From Aselliscus stoliczkanus (taxonomy: Eukaryota > Chordata > Mammalia > Chiroptera > Hipposideridae), in contig CM066727.1 in assembly GCA_033961575.1 (NCBI GenBank), positions 3,434,001 through 3,498,000 on the forward strand: a DNA stretch of 64,000 nucleotides. Direction: 5' to 3'. The notes under the pieces are model-generated. The model did not search any database and was not told the origin of the DNA. It was given only the letters and a program-made list of their open reading frames with translations. Positions 10,331 to 21,592 of this stretch are shown here, piece after piece. Positions within the stretch are counted from its first letter, which is position 1. Every line of letters starts with the position of its first letter. Both the position numbers and the translations under genes were made by a program.

Positions 10331-11277
10331 GAAGTGAAAAAAATCTCTCATAGAAATCTAACTGATCTAAATCAAGCAGGTCAGGTTTTATTTGGGAAAC
10401 AAAATGTTCTAATTTTACAAAGTTGTTATTTTTCTTTATTTGTAGCCTCAAAAAAATCAACATTTATTCTGTTCGATCTAACGCAATCTGCATTTTTTCA
10501 AGGAAGCAGCAGAGTCAAAACTCTTGTTGTTAAATTATATACTGCATCCACAGAGCAGAAAAAGTGTGCCTGTTCACTCACAATTAAATGGAACTTTCAA
10601 CTCACAATCAACACTCACTCTACTCACTGACATCATCTTTTGCGTCATGGGAAATCCGTATAGCCACCCCACTCTGAGTACAATATAACGGGACCCCTGA
10701 CCCAATTAATGGCACCGTGTCGATGAAAGCCAGGCCAGGAGAGCAGGGTCTCAGCGTAACTCCGTGCCCCTTGTTTCACAGCTCGCCACATGCAAACATG
10801 GGCTAAACTCTGTCACTCTGCACATTTTGTGGGAAAACCACTCTTATGTCAACCAAGCTACTTGATTGTGAGGAGTGAGGAGAATATTTTCAACACCACA
10901 GAGAATATCAGTACCCCCAGACAAAGCCAGAAGTAAGCAACACTTTCATTGGTTTTTATAGGTCCCTTGAAAGCCAAAAGTAATTACAGAAAAGTTCCAA
11001 GAAGCCTCTGGGGAACATCTGAGAACTAAGTGTGGCTGTTCATAGAGTGCTTCAATACTGGGCAAAGTCAAGCAGGCTTTGCAGACTTGAAAATGGAGAA
11101 TTTTTGCCTCGACGCTGACGTTGTTTGGAAAGACATAATATACTTCTCAAAGCATTTTAGGCAACAAGGCAGATACGGAGGAGACAGAAGAGGAGAAACA
11201 GCAAGTGCGAGAATCTTACTGTGTGCATGGAGTTCTATGAGGCGCTCCAGGCATCAGTGCTCACACCTGTGCTTTGT

Positions 11278-11280
<3 letters not shown>
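10331..11280. other. Unassigned spacer
   Basis: No gene or confident repeat is recognised. A 98-codon frame from 10334 crosses AT-rich text and has no domain. Confidence 0.5.

Positions 11281-11350
<70 letters not shown>
11281..11350 (+). repeat. (CT)n microsatellite with CA extension
   Basis: About 70 bp of CT with a single TTT interruption, followed to about 11375 by CATACACACACATGTACACA. The tract is a polypurine/polypyrimidine mirror repeat and so could form H-DNA. Confidence 0.95.
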
Positions 11351-11351
<1 letters not shown>

Positions 11352-11753
11352 ATACACACACATGTACACACATACATCTAAATGCAGTTAAAACAGTAAA
11401 ATAACAAATGCAGGTTCATAAGCCTTTTCTTCAGCCTGATAAATTCTCACAATTCTCACGAAAGCATTTATCTCTAAGTAGCAATGAAAGGTTTCTATCT
11501 TACTTGGTCTGGAATATTCCTCTAGCTGCCATTCATTTTTCTTGAATATTTAACTTCCTCATATCAGTCCTATTCTCTTATGAGCTTTTTAATCTGCTTG
11601 TGTTTCCAAGTATCATTTTAAAAACAGCTTTCTCTTGGTCTCCCTCGTGTCCCTTCGCCTTCTCTCCATCATATCACACTTTCTCTGCAGTGTTTTCTCC
11701 AGCGCTCACTGCATCCAAAGTGGTTTCAGTGGCGGCTATCTTTTATGATTATA
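11351..11753. other. Unassigned spacer
   Basis: No gene is seen. Pyrimidine-rich text around 11600-11720 gives a 75-codon frame without domain. Confidence 0.5.
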
Positions 11754-11964
11754 CAGAGGGTGCCAAAATATGTACACACATTTTAAGAAAGGAAAAAACT
11801 GTATTAAAACTGCAATACAATGAATGATGCCAGCATTCATTTGACTAATGCCATCTTTTGAGCGAACGTCATACTACACATTGCTACCATAATTCAATTC
11901 AACTTCGAAAAGTCATACATGGATAACATCTCTTACAATGTGCACATTTTTGGGGCATCCACAG
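11754..11964 (+). mobile_element. Mariner-type MITE, family A copy 1
   Basis: The left end is CAGAGGGTGCCAAAATATG followed by TACACACATTTTAAGAAAGG. The right end, AATGTGCACATTTTTGGGGC, is its degraded inverted copy. A TA dinucleotide lies directly outside each end (11752-11753 and 11965-11966), the signature of Tc1/mariner insertion. The 211-bp element has no coding capacity. It shares its left 40 bp with the copies at 15331 and 59280. Confidence 0.75.
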
Positions 11965-12229
11965 TATATTTCCTCCATCTAGGAAGGTTCTTTCAACAAT
12001 GCCCAGTTTTTATTCTACATGGCTTTGTAGCCATAATCACCAGCATTAACTATTCCCTTTCTAGCCACTCGTTGCTTCATTTGAAGTGTGCCCTCCTCTC
12101 TCAGTTATTAAATAACAGGGCCCTTGAAGGTTCAGCCCAAGCACACTCTCACTGCAGCCTATAACCTCTCTCCTGGCACACTCATCAGAGCCCATGTCTA
12201 GAATTATCACCCAGGTACAACATACACCT

Positions 12230-12310
12230 GTCCATTTATTAAATCATGAATTATATACTGAGCACTTGTCATGTGCCAGGCAGCGCTCTAGGTGTCAGAA
12301 AAGCAATCGT
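12230..12310 (+). mobile_element. L2/MIR-like relic
   Basis: ACTGAGCACTTGTCATGTGC and CAGGCAGCGCTCTAGGTGTC match the common ancient L2/MIR motif of the TGAGCACTTACTATGTGCC type. Only about 80 bp is recognisable. Confidence 0.55.
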
Positions 12311-12898
12311 ACGAGGTAGCAGCCTTCACTTAGCATCTGCAAGTTCCCCCTAAGCTCAGACCCATATGCCTACCCACCTTCTTTGCATCGCTCCTTAGAT
12401 CTCAAGGTAGCTCACATTTTACCCAGAAAGCTTCCAGAACTTACGCCTGCAATCCACCTCTGCTACAAATACGTTAGTAGAAAACACCATGATTTTTTTT
12501 CTTTTATTGTCCCCTCATTTGTATCTGTGAATTGATGTGAGTCACAGTCTACAAGGCCCCCACGCCTGGTTCTCTGTATTGTTGCATCCACTCTTCCCTA
12601 ATTGTGCGCTCGCTCACGTCTGCCCATGCCGTAACATGGGCCCCACTCTCTTCTGTTTCAGAACATTTGAATGAGTAGCTTTCTCTTCCTAGTACAAGCC
12701 TTAATCAGGGTATTTCTAAGAAGACTTATTTAACTTCGAGTTAGGTCAAGTCTCCCTACATAACACACTCAGCACTTAAGGTATCAACCCTTCCTACCAA
12801 TTAGCACAGTTTTAGTTTTGCCAACCCAGACAGAGTAGAGAACAAGCCTTCTGTTTACCTGTATGTAGAAGCTGCTTATGGACCTCCACATTTCTGAA
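12311..12898. other. Unassigned spacer
   Basis: No gene is seen. A T/C-rich stretch lies at 12493-12515. The text at 12340-12470 could be more decayed L2, but I cannot support it. Confidence 0.45.
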
Positions 12899-12973
12899 GG
12901 AGAAGGGCAGGGAAGGGAAAGAAAAGGAAGGAAGGCGGAGGGAGGGAGGAAGGGAGAGAGAGAGAGAGAGAGA
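12899..12973 (+). repeat. GA-rich (GGAA/GGGA/GA) low-complexity tract
   Basis: Purine-only tract of about 70 bp: GGAAGGGAAAGAAAAGGAAG grading into GGGAGGGAGG and ending in (GA)n. Capable of triplex formation. Confidence 0.9.
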
Positions 12974-15330
12974 TATCAGAAGTGAGATTAGGTCTAAAGT
13001 TCACTTCATCACTGTGAGTTTTCATCTTCTTATCTCTCATCTCCATCCACTTATGCTATTAGGCAAGGAGATCAGCGTGGCATTGCGACACATCCGTGGA
13101 TGGTGAGAAAATAAGGAACAAATGTCTTGTCAGAGGCACTGAAATACAAAGTTCCTGCATTACTTAAAAAGATGACAAATAAACTGTTGCAAAAATATTT
13201 AAGTAACCGCCATGAACATCGTTTGGAAATGCACTACTAAAAAGCATTTTTGTAACAGTCTCCTCCCACTATTTCCAACTACGTAGTTGAAAAAAATCAA
13301 GGGGTTATCAAGTAAGTGTCCATTCACTCGTTTAATCATTCATTCATTCACCATAAGTTTGTTCATCACCTACCATATGGAAACGCATTATGCTTTCAGC
13401 TATGTTAAAATAAGGTGTTTGTTTGTTTTGTTTTGGTTTGGTTTGTTTTTTTAAAAGATAGTTTAAAGGAAGCATGTATTTTAAAGTCACAGTAAAATTC
13501 TGATTTCCAAGAATATTATCCTTGGGAAATGTGATTGGGACAAATAAAAACTAAGGTATAGAAATACCAGTTATATATTTTCTACTTCTAATTTTTTCCA
13601 ATAAAGCCAATGGACAAAATAAAGATGTTTGAAAACATATTAAAGAATTCAATGTTCCCTTGCTACTGAATGCAAAACCAGAGTTTTTGCCACATTAGTG
13701 CTCTAGGCATACGGGTGATAAATGATGAGCGTGAATCCTCCGTTCCTGATACGATACGCAGCCGGCACGAAGAAGGGGCCGAGCACTGTAAGAACCCAAT
13801 GCCCCATCACGGTTCACATCCCCACTTCAGCAAATCAGAAAAATATGTCCTGCTGGAGCCAACTGTGTGAGGTCTAAGGTGGGATTCGGGCAGAAACAAA
13901 GCTCTTTCCCACCGCGCACCACCACACCCACCGCGGGAAGTGCAGCCAGTTCAGCTCTGGTGCAAAACTAAAGAGATGGAAAAACACAGAACAAGTTGTG
14001 AAGCCCTGTTCACACCTCATGTGGATTTCACAGCCTTTTGCCCTAATCCGCCACCCCCTGGCTACTCTTTACTTCAACTCTCCACTCAGGCATCATTTCT
14101 GCCTTCATTTGCCTACTGAAAACTGTATACAACTGTGAATATTTGTGTTGCACCAAACTGTTTTAAAATGTCCTTAAATCTAAAGACTAATTCCTGGAAC
14201 CCACACTCTCCTGCGGCCTTCCCTCTCTGGCTCTGCCTTGTGCCAGCAGCATGTGACATCACCTACCCAGAGATGCCATTGGTGCCCCGATACCGCTCGG
14301 TCCCCTGCACACCGTTCAGGTTTGAATATATCAGCTGTGCTCCCGAGAGAGTAGGGGCACCGTGTTTATTAGGGAGGAAAATGGAATGTTTACTTCTCAC
14401 TATCAGTACAGACTCAAAAGAGGTGCCCTGTGGCTGCATTATCAGCAGACAAATGCCTAAATCAAAAATAGTCTTTTCAAATTATTTCACTCTTCCAGGG
14501 CTTTTGGATTTAAGTGCTAAAAGCATACTTGACTACCACGACTGACTCAAACCATTCCTTCTCATACACAAAACAATTTTAATGCATTTTCCCATTTCTG
14601 TGGTATTTAGATGTTTTGTCCGCTCCCCCCACCCCACACACACACTTAACTACAGGACAGGGCATTTTGAGCCAGTTATTATAGTCTCATAGCTGACTGA
14701 GACTGTTCCATATTATTTGTTCCAGAGACAAAGAAAGTCAGCCAAACTTCTAAACATGAATTCCATATTCGCATGAATAGCTCTGGGGGTATGACTCGCT
14801 CTCCGCAGCAGGGGAAATAAGTTTATTTTCACGATAGTCATATAACGCGTTACACTGTCCACATTCCTAGAGCACTCCAGGATGACTTTTAAAAGCCCAT
14901 CTCTGAAATCCAATGATTATTTAATAAAAATCAAGATTCATGGCTATCAGTTGAGTCATCAGTATCATAATGTAAGTCAGGCCAGCATTTACATGGCTAG
15001 GAACTATGACCCCCTCCACCCCAAAACAAAACAAAACGAATCAAGAAAATCCCTCTGATGCATTGCTATTGACAAAATAAATACAGATGGCGCTGCCTCA
15101 CCCCTCTTCTTTCTGAATCCTCACTAATCTACCATGCCCTGGGAAAAAACGTGGACTATGACTGGAAGAGAGGAATCTGAATCTGTTTGAATTTAGGTAA
15201 TTGACTTTAGATCCCAGACACTCAATTTCTGAAAACCCAGTATTAGTAAACACCTCACAAGAATTTTTAAAGTATCAGTGAGTTGCGTGTGAAATCACAT
15301 AGGGGTCAATAAAATATAAATGTGCATATA
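12974..15330. other. Unassigned spacer, mostly unique-looking
   Basis: No gene or confident repeat. A short L2-like piece may lie near 13320-13400 (TCATTCATTCATTCACC and CACCTACCATATGG). T/G low complexity runs at 13420-13453. The text 13670-14540 is relatively balanced in composition and holds a 66- and a 136-codon frame, but neither shows a domain. Confidence 0.5.
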
Positions 15331-15459
15331 CAGAGGGTGCCAAAAAACGTATACACAATTTAAAAAAGGAAAAAACTCTATGAAAATTGTAATACTCAAT
15401 ATATACTAATAACAAAAGATGAATACAAGTCATGGGTATACATGTTTTTGGCACCCCTT
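15331..15459 (+). mobile_element. Mariner-type MITE, family A copy 2 (short)
   Basis: It begins CAGAGGGTGCCAAAAAACG, TATACACAATTTAAAAAAGG and ends TATACATGTTTTTGGCACCC, an inverted repeat of the start. TA precedes the left end (15329-15330). The interior AATACTCAATATATACTAAT, ACAAAAGATGAATACAAGTC is shared with the copy at 59280 but most of the middle is deleted. A (TG)n microsatellite follows at once. Confidence 0.85.
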
Positions 15460-15461
15460 GG

Positions 15462-15487
15462 GGTGTGTGTGTGTGTGTGTGTGTGTG
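15462..15487 (+). repeat. (GT)n microsatellite
   Basis: About 12 GT units directly after the MITE end. Confidence 0.9.
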
Positions 15488-15589
15488 ACGTCACTCCCTG
15501 CTCATTGTGGTACAAGCTACACCAAATGTGACCCAAAGATTTCTGTTTTCAGCATCTGATCAATCATCAGATACATCCCTCTTTGACCT

Positions 15590-15745
15590 TCTGTACTTGA
15601 AGAGGCAGAATAAAATGATGGTTACAAGTTCTGGAGTCAGACACAGCATCCTAATTGTACATCTGAGGTCATGATCCCAAATCATAGAGTTCTGCAGGAA
15701 TGAATTGAACTGATACATGGCTACTACATAGAAAAGTGCCGAGCA
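15590..15745 (+). mobile_element. MIR SINE relic
   Basis: AGAATAAAATGATGGTTACA, AGTTCTGGAGTCAGACACAG and TGCAGGAATGAATTG...GAAAAGTGCCGAGCACG follow MIR order. Diverged, no duplication seen. Confidence 0.6.
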
Positions 15746-16439
15746 CGCGTCAGCACTCAGTCCAGGTTGGCGTTTACTTTCTCTATTGTCAGAATCTTGG
15801 CTCAGTGTCCAGTCAGCTCTCACGACCGGACGGTCGTTATCGTCCCCAGCCTGGCTTGTGAGACTTCCACTTGTGAAATTAGCAGAATCCTGAATTTGTT
15901 GTAGAAGTATTTTGTGAGCCTTGTGTTACTCTCTCCTACCGCATGACAATAACTATCGAGGTGGCAGTTACACATATTCTCCTGCTCAGTGTTATACTCC
16001 ACTTATATATAATAAATGCACACTTTGGATATAGAGCTCTTCTTTCTAGAAATGATAACCACTGCTTTCTTCTCTTCTTTCCTACCTGAGCTCTTCCGAC
16101 TTGAACAAGAATCTGATACTTAGCTGAATCATACTCTTTTAAGTTGACTTCCTAGCACTAATCTCAATTAGCATTACTACAAATGCAGTAATAAAGGAAA
16201 AGTCAAACTAATACATCTAATAAAGTAAAATCTAGGTTTCCACTTTATTTTCATCTGACTTTGGCATTTAGCTAATGTTTTCCATTTCATTTGCTCCCTC
16301 TAACTGATATAATGGTTAAAGCAAAATTCTATCGCACTTAATTCCATGAGTATAACTTTGAAGGCTCGGGTATATATAGTTGTCCATTCCTTGTAGTTGA
16401 ATAACTTTGGAATCAGGGAATATTAAATAGAATCTATGT
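15746..16439. other. Unassigned AT-rich spacer
   Basis: No gene or repeat recognised. Confidence 0.5.
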
Positions 16440-16560
16440 AATCCAGAGTGAGAAGTGACTCAGCAACCATTTGATTCAACCCTCTCATTTCACGGGAGAG
16501 GAAATTTAGTCCCAGAATGATGACCTGAAAAAGCTATTGAGCTGTATCTGCTTTAAGGTC
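16440..16560 (-). mobile_element. MIR-like relic
   Basis: CTCTCATTTCACGGGAGAGG, AAATTTAGTCCCAGAATGAT and TGACCTGAAAAAGC resemble the inverted MIR core (the CCCATTTTACAGATGAGG type). Weak match. Confidence 0.5.
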
Positions 16561-17470
16561 ACAGCTCCTGATGACACATCAGTACCAGTCCCACTTTTCA
16601 TTTCATTTCCCACTGCCACTCGTAGAGGAAATTTGTCAGGAACTTTAGTTCAGCCATTCATCCGCACATGATTGCTAACGGTCACTGGAGGTTATGTACT
16701 GCCAGGAGAGCAGTTCCTTTTGCTCTATTTGTCACTTTATTCATATTTTCTGAACATGATATCTATTCATTTGTAATTTGGTTATATACCACTTTTCAAA
16801 AATCTGTACTAAAAAGCACATACATTACAACATGTTTTCTTTTAAAATGGAGAAATGTAACATACTAGATTCAAGGAATATTGACATAAATGATGTTACA
16901 GGACATCGCCTCAAATTCTCTATCTCAGCAGACTTCTTGATAAACTAAGGCAATGTGATATATACCAGATCTTGAGTAGAAACCAAAATGGTGGGAGGAG
17001 CATAAAAAGTGCTGGGAAGAAACACCGCCACCAAACAAAGAGGCAATACTAAATAGCTGAAAGACCCTCCCAATTTCCCAGCAGAATTCCACGTGAAAGT
17101 TTCCTTTAAATGCACATACACATAAAACACTCTTAATTCCTGCTCCTTCTGGTAGCCAGGAGATATAATTCACGTTTTTAATCTAATTACTGTCTTGCCA
17201 ATGTCATTTAAGAAACAGAAAAGAAAAATGCCCATAATATAATAATATTAATATTTTTCTGGAAATGTCTGAAATATTTTTAAAAATTAAAGAGGAAAAA
17301 GTTCTATTTCTCTTATTTCTTTTCTTGCTATGTACTATGGCTTCCCCCAAAACATATAGTAACATTCAGTTACTTATTATCGGTTCATTTTTATTTAGAA
17401 TAATCAGTCCTGAGAATAGCAGAGCCACAATGAGAAACAATTGTGAACGCTTGTTTCAAAAAGTCATACA
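16561..17470. other. Unassigned AT-rich spacer
   Basis: No gene. A few 60-96 codon frames (for example 17265-17555, which runs into the SINE) are chance. The last bases, AAGTCATACA, are the target-site copy of the SINE that follows. Confidence 0.5.
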
Positions 17471-17864
17471 GGGCCAGCCGAGTGGCGCGTTGGGTAAGAG
17501 CTGGTTTTGGGATGCCAGTGGCCCCGGTTCGGATCCCACATATGAGGGCCAGTGACACTGCCCTCTACAGCTAACAGTTCCACCTGGAGCTGGGCTGCGA
17601 GCCCCGGCGATGGTGTAGGCTGCAGCCCCTGCTGCAGTGGGCTGCCATAGGCTACAGTGAGCGGCCGGCAGCCAGCGTGAGCTGCCAAGAGCCGCGGTGA
17701 GCGACCATCCAGAGGCCGGTGACCGATCTGCCTCACCCGGGAAGAGCGCAATGACGATACCAACATGGGCCAGTGAAGCAACGTCCTCCACAACTAGACT
17801 GAATAACAGAAGGACAGCAACTTGTCTGTTCCCCTCCCCCAATGCCCCAATAAAATCTTTAAAA
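17471..17864 (+). mobile_element. Long composite SINE, about 394 bp
   Basis: It starts with the same head as the short SINEs (GGGCCAGCCGAGTGGCGCG, B-box-like GGTTCGGATCCC, GAGGGCCAGTGACACTGCCC) and continues past CTCTACAGCTAACAG. The body is GC-rich (GGGCTGCGAGCCCCGGCG, GGCTGCAGCCCCTGCTGCAG, GCGGCCGGCAGCCAGCG). It ends CCTCCACAACTAGACTG, CCCCCAATGCCCCAATAAAA. The flanking duplication AAAAAGTCATACA is nearly exact (to 17470 and at 17865-17877). Frames crossing it on both strands are not genes. Confidence 0.93.
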
Positions 17865-18468
17865 AAAAAGTCATACATTTGTCAAAAACTAACTTGCTGG
17901 TGATTCTGATTTTAAATAACACTTCTGTGAAGACTTAGTGAAGGCAAAAACACAAAGGAGGTTCTCAATTGATTCTTATCTAAAGATGACTGAAGTCAGA
18001 GCTCGTGCTTTCCAGATGGGAAAGTGCCAAACACCACTCTGCTTTCTCCCTCACTGTCTTCTCAATTTGGTGTCCATCCAAACGTTTTGGCTGAGGAACG
18101 GTGACTCCTCCAAAAGCATCGATTCGGCCCCCAAGGCTTCCCTGGGATTCCTAATGGGGCTGCGTCGGTGCCCAGTTGTCTGGAGCTGGGGATTGAAAGC
18201 ATTTGCTGAAGTGGAGCCTGGAGTCAGATGTGTTCTTCCTCCCGGGGTGTAACCATCCCTGCCCTGAATATTGAAACACAGAGGTTTGCTTACTCTCACC
18301 AACTTCCTCAGATAGGATCTTAGATTAAGGCCTGGGCGTTTCTGTGGACACAGAAAATCTGCTGAGAGAGACTCAAGGGCAGCAATGCACTGAAAATGTG
18401 TCCTTCTCTTCCGTATGGTTAAAAAACAAAGTCAGTGATAGAATGTGATGGTTGAAACAGGACGACTA
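17865..18468. other. Unassigned spacer
   Basis: No gene or repeat recognised. Frames of 83-104 codons near 17938-18302 have no domain. Confidence 0.5.
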
Positions 18469-18549
18469 TAGGGTGGTCGGAAAAGTCCTGACGTATTTTT
18501 TCTATGGTTTTCGTTGCAAAAATGCGTTGTGACTTTTCCGACAACCCAA
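18469..18549 (+). mobile_element. 81-bp mariner deletion derivative (MITE, family B)
   Basis: Both ends are inverted copies: TAGGGTGGTCGGAAAAGTCC on the left and GACTTTTCCGACAACCCAA on the right. A TA dinucleotide lies directly outside each end (18467-18468 and 18550-18551). The ends match those of the 1.4-kb mariner at 23880-25289, so this is an internally deleted relative that keeps little more than the terminal repeats. Confidence 0.88.
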
Positions 18550-19430
18550 TATTTCAGGCAAAGGAAAATCCATGCTTCATAGACACTCCTTGCCTTCAGT
18601 TATGTCCCAGTTGAGCCACCTAACATCATGTCTTCTATAGTTTATCTTAGACGTCAGAACACAGCATTATTTTGAGGACAAAACACTGGGGACCTACAGG
18701 AAATCCGGGGGTGGGGATGAAGCCCCAGGTGTGCGGCTGTGTCCTCCATCTTCAGAAAGCAGTAGAGAGGCCAGGGCGCCCCGCACCCCGTCACTTGTTA
18801 TTGACAAGACCTTCCCAGGGGGTGCCTCCAGCGGATCTATCAGCTCCTCCTTTGATCAGACATATTTCATTCCCTGCGCCTCTGCAGCCATTCTACCATT
18901 AAGGCTCCCTCCAATTTGCTCTGGGATGGACAAGATTTCCCCATGAACACTAAAATTCAAAATCATGCCTAGTCTTCAAGGTGCTCAGTTATTTTGGGAA
19001 ACACTGCTCTGCATAAGTTTATCCAAAACCACCTGTCCGCAAGAGAGATGTGAAATTATTTTATCCTCAAGCAGTATATAAAATTTTATGCTTTAAATCA
19101 ATATTTTTGTATCTCAGGGTCGGCAATGCCAGAGCCACCCATTATCCACTAAAATGCATGTGGCATTCAGAAGAGAAGGGAGAGAAGCTGAACACGAATA
19201 TCGACCAGCTCTTGCGCAGCCATGCGAGGAGGCTTTCCTCTTAAAGTCACAGAAACTAAGGAGGAAATAAACCTGCAGACTGAAGTCATGAAAGAGGTCG
19301 CGCTCAGCAACAATAAGATGAAAATGTTCCACGTCCTCCCTTCGATGGGACATACGTGCTCCCTGCTGTCCACATCCAATACCTCACAAAGTGATCACCC
19401 TAAGAAGGCTAGTACTCACCTGGCATTATA
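18550..19430. other. Unassigned spacer
   Basis: No gene or confident repeat. Several overlapping frames of 60-84 codons on both strands lack domains. Confidence 0.5.
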
Positions 19431-20150
19431 CTTAATTCTTACAATATTATTGACTATATTCCCTACGCTGTACTAAATTTCCCCATCACTATTTTTTTTA
19501 ATTATGGTTCATAGTCAGTATTATTATTATATTTTTCCCTAACCCTAATGTTAATTTCAGGTGTAAAGCACAAAGGTTACACTTTTGTATAATATATGAA
19601 GTGACCCTCCTGGATAAGTTTAGTACCGATCTGACACTATACATAGTTTTTACAATATGATTCACTATATTCTCCATACTGTATTTTACACCCCTGTGTC
19701 TATTTTGTGACTGCCAGCTTGTACTTCCTATTCCTTTCCCCTTTCTCACACCACCCCCGACATCCTCTCTCATCGAGCAGCCATCAGTTTGTTCTCTGTG
19801 TCTATGAATCTGTTTCTGTGTGTTCATTTATTTTGTTGTTTAGATTCCATATATAAGTGAGATAATGTAGAATTTGTCTTCCTTAGTCTGATTTATCTCA
19901 CTTAGCATAGTATCCTCTGGGTCCATCCACATGGTCACAAATGGTAAGATCTCATTCTTTTTTATGGCCGAGTAATATTCCACTGCACATATGTACCACA
20001 AGTTCTTTTCCCTCTTGTCTATACTGATGGGCATTCCAGTTGTTTGCATATCTCAGCTCTTCTGCACATCTGCTGGGCTTGGGCCACGTATAAAGCATCC
20101 TCATGACTGTCTCATGTGTGTGAATGTACTGCAATGGTGGCCATCTTAAA
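19431..20150 (-). mobile_element. L1 LINE 3' end, inverted
   Basis: The plus strand carries the reverse complement of the L1 3' region: TTACAATATTATTGACTATA, TTCCATATATAAGTGAGATA, TCTCACTTAGCATAGTATCC, ATGGCCGAGTAATATTCCAC and GGGCATTCCAGTTGTTTGC. The same segment lies in plus orientation at 58480-59270, which confirms the identification inside this window. The segment TTACAATAT..CTATATTCCC..ACTG occurs twice (about 19438 and 19650), the tandem unit also seen near 59090 and 59530. Confidence 0.82.
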
Positions 20151-20890
20151 TGTGACAACAGGTGACAGAGGCGAGAGGAAAGACTTCACGACAGCAGAGA
20201 CTGGGAGAGCCTCCCAATGGGAGTGCTGACAGCCCTGCCAGGAGACACTTGCACATCTACCCACCCGGTGTTTGCAGGTCTAAGGAATTTCAAGCAATAG
20301 CACAGATTGTCACCAAGACCAGGGAAAAGCCCAAAATTTTATTATTGGAAAGATATAAATCAGCCTTGGAATGATTTCAAATCATTTAAAGGACAATAAA
20401 CAGGAAAAAAGGTAAATGAACTAGATGGTAAAATATATTCAAGAAATGCCAGAGTAGTTTAAAATCAGGAAACTTATCACTGAAATTGCAAATATTAATA
20501 AATTACATGATTATCTCACTAGATACAGGAAGCACCTGATGAAATTCAACATTTTTATGATTTAACTTTCAAAAATAAGACACTTAACCTGAGATTGTGA
20601 TAAACACAATCTCATAAAAACTTTATGATAACTTACATCTTTTGAAAACAAGATTAAAGTGTATTTACTATAACTGTTATTTTAAAATATAGAATTGAAG
20701 GTTCTGACCATTACAATGCAGTATAATGAAAATAGGAGGTTTGAAAAAGAAAAGAACAATTCTGTTTTAAATGATATCATTATCTATAGTGACAATTTAA
20801 CAGAATCAAGAAGCAACCTCTATGAATTAATAAGGGAGTAATAAGCAAGGCTGATAGATACAAGATCACCTTACAAAAGTTAATGGTGGT

Positions 20891-21008
20891 GGGCCAGTCG
20901 AGTGACGCAGTGGTTAAGCGCTGGCTTGGGACAAGGCCGGCGGCCCCGGTTCGGGTCCCACATATGAGGGCCAGTGACACTGCCCTCAAAAAAAAAAAAA
21001 AAAAAAAG
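20891..21008 (+). mobile_element. Short tRNA-derived SINE with perfect 12-bp duplication
   Basis: Head GGGCCAGTCGAGTGACGCAG, TGGTTAAGCGCTGGC, B-box-like GGTTCGGGTCCC, GAGGGCCAGTGACACTGCCC and an A19-20 tail. The target-site duplication GTTAATGGTGGT is exact at 20879-20890 and 21009-21020. A perfect duplication and long pure A tail mark a young insertion. It sits within the L1. Confidence 0.95.
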
Positions 21009-21537
21009 GTTAATGGTGGTTATTTATACCAGAAAATATACTACAAGGTACAAGTACTTTTTATATTTATTTTTTTAAATCTATAAATAGAAAGTAAAAG
21101 TAGGCGACTATTATGTTGAAAATCAAAATTCTGTTCAAAGAAAAATAGAGAATATTTAAGTGGAGAGTTATACGATGTTTACAGATAAGACCACTTACTT
21201 ACTCAAGAAAAATGTCATTTTCAAACCTCTCCACATTAATGTACTATTTCAATGTAATTTGTATCAAAATTTCCACACATATTTTCCCAAATGTATATGA
21301 AGGTTAAAAGCCTTTCACAATTTTACAAATGAAGAGCAATGAGAATAAATGTGTCTTACCAAACAGCAAGGCATACTACAAGGGTGTAAGAATAATTAAT
21401 TATAATAATAAATACAAAACGTACACTAATAGAGAAAATATTGTGGTACTAACCCAGTCCAAGACATACAGTCAAATGGAATAGAAGAGACAGTTAAATA
21501 TCAGATCCATGTGTGCATGAAAACGTCATGAATCTCT

Positions 21538-21592
21538 CACACACACACACGCACACACACACACACACACGCACACACACACGTACATTCTC
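21538..21592 (+). repeat. (AC)n microsatellite with GC interruptions
   Basis: About 27 AC units with two GC steps, inside the L1 copy. Confidence 0.93.

Noticed and set aside
9890..10351. 153-codon minus-strand frame
   Set aside because: It follows the GC-rich block only and continues into an L1 3' UTR. High GC alone lowers stop frequency, and no domain is seen.
11030..11404. 124-codon frame ending in Ser-Leu repeats
   Set aside because: Half of it is the CT microsatellite.
17456..17878. 140- and 109-codon minus-strand frames, and the similar ones at 40975-41332 and 50478-50860
   Set aside because: All three sets have related translations because they come from copies of the same long SINE.
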